DNA of 64,000 nucleotides from Thalassolituus marinus (GTDB taxonomy: Bacteria > Pseudomonadota > Gammaproteobacteria > Pseudomonadales > Oceanobacteraceae), in the NCBI RefSeq assembly GCF_020320395.1, contig NZ_JAEDAH010000020.1, positions 1 through 64,000 on the forward strand, read 5' to 3'. How positions within the stretch are numbered: the first letter of the stretch is position 1; each line of letters opens with the position of its first letter. Made by a program: the position numbers and the translations under genes. The notes under the pieces are model-generated. The model made no database searches, was not told the DNA's origin, and saw nothing but the letters and a program-made list of their open reading frames with translations. Shown here piece after piece: positions 61,237 to 64,000 of the stretch.

Positions 61237-62991
61237 TTGAGCTCATCAAAAAATCCCTGGGAAAGATCGTCCCGCCAAACGACAGATTCAGCAGAACAGG
61301 ATCGCTCTGGCGAACCGGATGCTAAGGCTTTCCCGTCTGAGGCTGGTCAGTCGCCCTATGGCCGCCGCGAACCGCGCGCCGATCGCAAGCCTTACGACCG
61401 TCGTGACCAGCCGCCGCGTGATAGTTCCCGCAGCGCCCCGCGCGATGGTTCCAGAAGCGCCCCGCGCGATGATCGCCCGCCACGCTCAGCCGATGGCGAA
61501 CGGTCGTCCCGTCCGTATGAGCGCAAAGAGCGTGCGCCTGCGCACGGTGACCGTTTCGACAAGCGCAGCGAAGGCCGTTCAGAAGGTCGCTATGAAAGCC
61601 GTTCAGAAGGTCGCTATGAAAGCCGTTCAGAAGGTCGCTATGAAAGCCGTTCAGAAGGTAGTGGCGAATGGCGCAATAAAGGTCGTGATGACCAGTCCCG
61701 CTCATCCGAGCGTAAACCGTACGACAAGTCATCTGGCAAACCTGCCTACGAGCAGCGTGAAGGCCGTCCTGCCCGTGCAGACGATCGCCGTGATTTCCGC
61801 AGCAACGAACGTAGCTCAGAACGCGGTGATGGCACTGACCGTGGCTATGGTCGCAATGAGCGTGGTTCTGAGCGCAGCGGTGATCGCGGTGACCGTAATT
61901 TCAGCCGCAATGACAGCGGTTCTGAGCGCGGTTCCGAACGCAGCGGTGATCGCGGTGACCGTATTTTCAGCCGCAACGAGCGTGGCCCGGACCGTGGTGC
62001 TGCACGTGGTGATCGCAGTTTCTCCCGCGACGAGCGTCCGCGCAGCGGCTTCGGCGGCCGCGATGGCGCGCGCCCGCGTGACGATTACAAACCCCGTACT
62101 GAAGGCGCCGCCAGCCCGTGGAAAGAAAAAGCCACTGGCCTGCACCCGCAGAACCCGCATCAGGGGCGCTACGATATGGCGGCACTGGTAGCAGACCTGC
62201 CGGAACTGGAACGTTTTCTGACAACTAACCCAAGTGGTGAACAAACCGTGGATTTCAGCAAGAATTCGGCGGTGGTAACGCTGAATCGTGCCTTGCTGAA
62301 GCATCACTATGGCATTGCCCACTGGCATCTGCCGGAAGGCTCCCTGTGTCCACCCGTGCCGGGGCGTGCAGACTACCTCTATCACGTACGTGATCTGCTC
62401 GGTGATAAAACAGAGCAGGTACGTGTGCTGGATATTGGTACCGGAGCGAATCTGATTTACCCGATGATTGGCAGTCAGGCCTTTGGCTGGCAGTTTGTGG
62501 CAACGGATGCGGACAGTATCGCTATCCGTAATGCGCATAAATTACTGACGGATAACCCGCAATTGGCGGGTATCGATATTCGTATGCAGCGTAAAGCGGA
62601 GCAGGTATTCACGGGCATGATCCGTGACGGTGAATACTTTGATTTAACGCTGTGCAATCCGCCGTTTTATGCGTCGCAGAAAGAAGCTGAAGCGCAGGCG
62701 CGGCGTAAATGGCGTAATCTGAAAGGGCGCGAATCCTCGGTCGAGCGCAATTTTGGTGGCCAGAGTAATGAGCTGTGGTGTGAAGGTGGCGAGCTGGCTT
62801 TTCTTAAACGCCTGATGCGTGACAGCGCCCATTTTAAACAACAGGTGGGTTGGTTTACTGCGCTGGTATCAAAAGATGAAAACGTCGCACCACTGAAACG
62901 CTTATTACGCCAGCTGGACGCGAAAGTTGTGCACGTTGTGCCGATGGCACAGGGGCAGAAACAGAGCCGTTTTATTGCCTGGCGGTTTTAG
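61237..62991 (+). CDS. rlmF: 23S rRNA (adenine-1618-N6)-methyltransferase RlmF with long basic N-terminal extension
   Basis: A methyltransferase of about 584 residues. The C-terminal ~285 residues are RlmF: LHPQNPHQGRYDMAALV, SAM motif LDIGTGANLIYPMIG, and catalytic LCNPPFYAS (NPPF) preceded by YFDLT; the C-terminus is KQSRFIAWRF. It methylates A1618 of 23S rRNA. The first ~300 residues are a low-complexity Arg/Ser/Glu/Asp/Gly tract with repeats (RSEGRYES, SERSGDRGDR) not found in E. coli RlmF (about 308 residues). TTG at 61237 is preferred because the upstream ATG at 61150 lies 5' of the terminator hairpin; no Shine-Dalgarno decides the matter. Confidence 0.88.
   Translation: MSSSKNPWERSSRQTTDSAEQDRSGEPDAKAFPSEAGQSPYGRREPRADRKPYDRRDQPPRDSSRSAPRDGSRSAPRDDRPPRSADGERSSRPYERKERAPAHGDRFDKRSEGRSEGRYESRSEGRYESRSEGRYESRSEGSGEWRNKGRDDQSRSSERKPYDKSSGKPAYEQREGRPARADDRRDFRSNERSSERGDGTDRGYGRNERGSERSGDRGDRNFSRNDSGSERGSERSGDRGDRIFSRNERGPDRGAARGDRSFSRDERPRSGFGGRDGARPRDDYKPRTEGAASPWKEKATGLHPQNPHQGRYDMAALVADLPELERFLTTNPSGEQTVDFSKNSAVVTLNRALLKHHYGIAHWHLPEGSLCPPVPGRADYLYHVRDLLGDKTEQVRVLDIGTGANLIYPMIGSQAFGWQFVATDADSIAIRNAHKLLTDNPQLAGIDIRMQRKAEQVFTGMIRDGEYFDLTLCNPPFYASQKEAEAQARRKWRNLKGRESSVERNFGGQSNELWCEGGELAFLKRLMRDSAHFKQQVGWFTALVSKDENVAPLKRLLRQLDAKVVHVVPMAQGQKQSRFIAWRF
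61574..61664 (+). repeat. In-frame 24-bp repeat in rlmF
   Basis: Three perfect copies of the 24-bp unit starting GCCGTTCAGAAGGTCGC, then a partial fourth. They encode repeated Arg-Ser-Glu-Gly-Arg-Tyr-Glu-Ser in the N-terminal extension. Confidence 0.93.
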
Positions 62992-62995
62992 CTTA

Positions 62996-63021
62996 GGCTT
63001 CTGGCTTCTGGCTTCTGGCTT
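62996..63021. repeat. Heptamer repeat (GGCTTCT)3
   Basis: Three perfect copies of GGCTTCT plus GGCTT fill the short gap between the convergent rlmF and CPBP-protease genes and abut the latter's stop codon. Confidence 0.9.
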
Positions 63022-63884
63022 TAAGGCATCCACTGCTGTGGCAGCCCCCGGGTTTGCAGCAGCGCTGCAATATCCATGGTCATTGCAATACTGACGTGCA
63101 CGGCTACGCCGCCCCAGATAGATTTTGAGCGCAGCGCGAGAATGCCGAGAAAAAAACCGAACAGAATGGCACCAAAGGATTCCGGCCACAATTTAGGGAA
63201 GTGCAGCATCAGGTAGGGCAGGCACATCACGGCGACGGACAGGCTGCCGAACTGCAGACGCAGGCCATTCACCAGAAAGCCGCGAAAGAAAAATTCCACC
63301 GCCACAAATTGCAGAATATAAATCGCTTCCCACATCAGCAGGTCACTCCAGCTGCGGTTGGCGAGTTTATAAAATGGATAATGGTTGGAAAAATCATCAC
63401 CGAAGCTGGCGATGATGGCGAACACCATGATCGGCGTGGCCAGTAATACATAGCCGAGCCAGTGCTCTTTGACGCTACCTGCCTGCCAGCCGTAATCCCG
63501 CAGGCGCTGCTTCAGAATGAAGCGAATGGTGAGCATCGGAATCAGCATAAACCCAATCAGTTGCCAGCAGCCCCACCAGACATTGCCAATCAGATCGCGA
63601 TAAGGCGAGCGCAACCAGGCCATTTTCCACTGGCTGTTTTCAATACCAAACAGGCTCTCCAGTAGCGGGATAAATTCGCGCAGGTTGTTGGAATATTTCA
63701 GGTAATGGACCATCAGCAGGCACAGGCAGGCAACGGCAATAACCGTCCAGGCACGCAGCCACAGTGTTTCGTCACTGCATTGCTGGCGCTCGCGGCTTGC
63801 TTCGCTGTCGATATCGCGTAAATGACTGAGCATCTGCCGTGGATGCAGCCAGTGGCTGAGAGTGTGCTCGGCTGGAGCGGGCAT
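63021..63884 (-). CDS. CPBP-family intramembrane metalloprotease
   Basis: A 287-residue membrane protein with about seven helices. ATG at 63884 has AGGGA eight bases upstream. CPBP (Rce1-like) motifs: VAVEFFFRGFLVNGL (EExxxR type, here E-F-F-F-R with one Glu), LPYLMLHFPKLWPES (FxxxH) and IWGGVAVHVSIAM (final H/N motif). The first glutamate of the usual EE pair is valine-alanine-valine here, so the motif is VE rather than EE. Some CPBP proteins protect against bacteriocins or process exported peptides; a target is not indicated. It converges with rlmF. Confidence 0.85.
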   Translation of the reverse strand: MPAPAEHTLSHWLHPRQMLSHLRDIDSEASRERQQCSDETLWLRAWTVIAVACLCLLMVHYLKYSNNLREFIPLLESLFGIENSQWKMAWLRSPYRDLIGNVWWGCWQLIGFMLIPMLTIRFILKQRLRDYGWQAGSVKEHWLGYVLLATPIMVFAIIASFGDDFSNHYPFYKLANRSWSDLLMWEAIYILQFVAVEFFFRGFLVNGLRLQFGSLSVAVMCLPYLMLHFPKLWPESFGAILFGFFLGILALRSKSIWGGVAVHVSIAMTMDIAALLQTRGLPQQWMP

Positions 63885-64000
63885 GTCGCTGTCCCTGTTG
63901 ACGTCGCTGGAGGCGCCCAGACTAGCGGTGCAGGGTAGCAGAGGCAAGTGTTCGGCCTCTGCTCTTGCGCTGAAGGTCAGCGCATCAGGCCGATACGGCG
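63885..64000. other. Right edge, no gene called
   Basis: 116 bases upstream of the CPBP gene, truncated by the end of the window. No start, repeat or terminator is supported. Confidence 0.5.

Noticed and set aside
61319-62191. A 290-residue Ala/Val-rich frame inside rlmF
   Set aside because: Alternative frame of the low-complexity Arg/Ser repeat; the RlmF frame continues into the conserved methyltransferase domain.

Overview
The window looks like a chromosomal segment of a marine-type gammaproteobacterium, most plausibly an Oceanospirillales or Pseudomonas relative. The grounds are a complete cbb3 oxidase locus (ccoNOQP, ccoG, ccoHIS) next to an Anr/Fnr regulator with a cysteine-cluster N-terminus, GreB, TtcA, RlmF, a homodimeric-type AceE with a two-lipoyl AceF, and a REP-like element of the Pseudomonas GTAGGAGC type. 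The species cannot be fixed from sequence alone. No rRNA, tRNA, transposase or integrase was recognised.

Layout. 0.3-6.2 kb is housekeeping: a YgfB/UPF0149 protein, a YgjP-like metalloprotein, a polysaccharide deacetylase, a DnaJ-related protein, greB, ttcA and small unknowns. 6.4-10.6 kb is a minus-strand operon (CotH-like lipoprotein, VTC-domain protein, DUF4956 membrane protein, outer-membrane porin) whose upstream region carries a textbook CRP-type palindrome. A MalT-like LuxR regulator follows, separated by a 12-copy heptamer array. 13.7-23.3 kb holds anr, a TauE/SafE protein, ccoS, ccoI, ccoH, ccoG and ccoPQON; ccoQ is only 59 codons long.

25.5-45.4 kb is an accessory island. It starts after a ~20-unit array of REP-derived 29-bp modules and ends at a solitary REP element sharing the same distinctive tail. 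Inside are an Mrr-type endonuclease and a type I restriction-modification operon in which five overlapping non-RM genes sit between hsdS and hsdR. They encode a SLOG/kinase-like fusion, an M20 peptidase, an asparagine-synthetase-like amidotransferase, an arylamine-N-acetyltransferase-like enzyme and a double glycosyltransferase-like protein. This cassette is translationally coupled to hsdR and is my main candidate for an undescribed system. Next comes a polymorphic-toxin-like locus: two LysM proteins with glycine-rich hydrophobic C-termini (one intact, one frameshifted at a G run) and five related small membrane proteins that look like immunity proteins, plus a toxin-tail relic.

45.5-64 kb returns to the core: a DUF3127 protein with an SSB-like tip, an SDR, a 571-residue ketoacyl synthase facing an AraC/GATase-like regulator, aceEF behind a PdhR-like operator, a small secreted protein, an EF-hand protein, MarC, a 1716-residue lipoprotein with a (GAD)10 tract and RCC1-like repeats, RlmF with a long Arg-rich N-terminal extension, and a CPBP protease.

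Limits: all names come from reading translated sequence and motifs, with no database search. Starts were moved downstream of the longest frame where a Shine-Dalgarno, lipobox, catalytic N-terminus or terminator argues for it.
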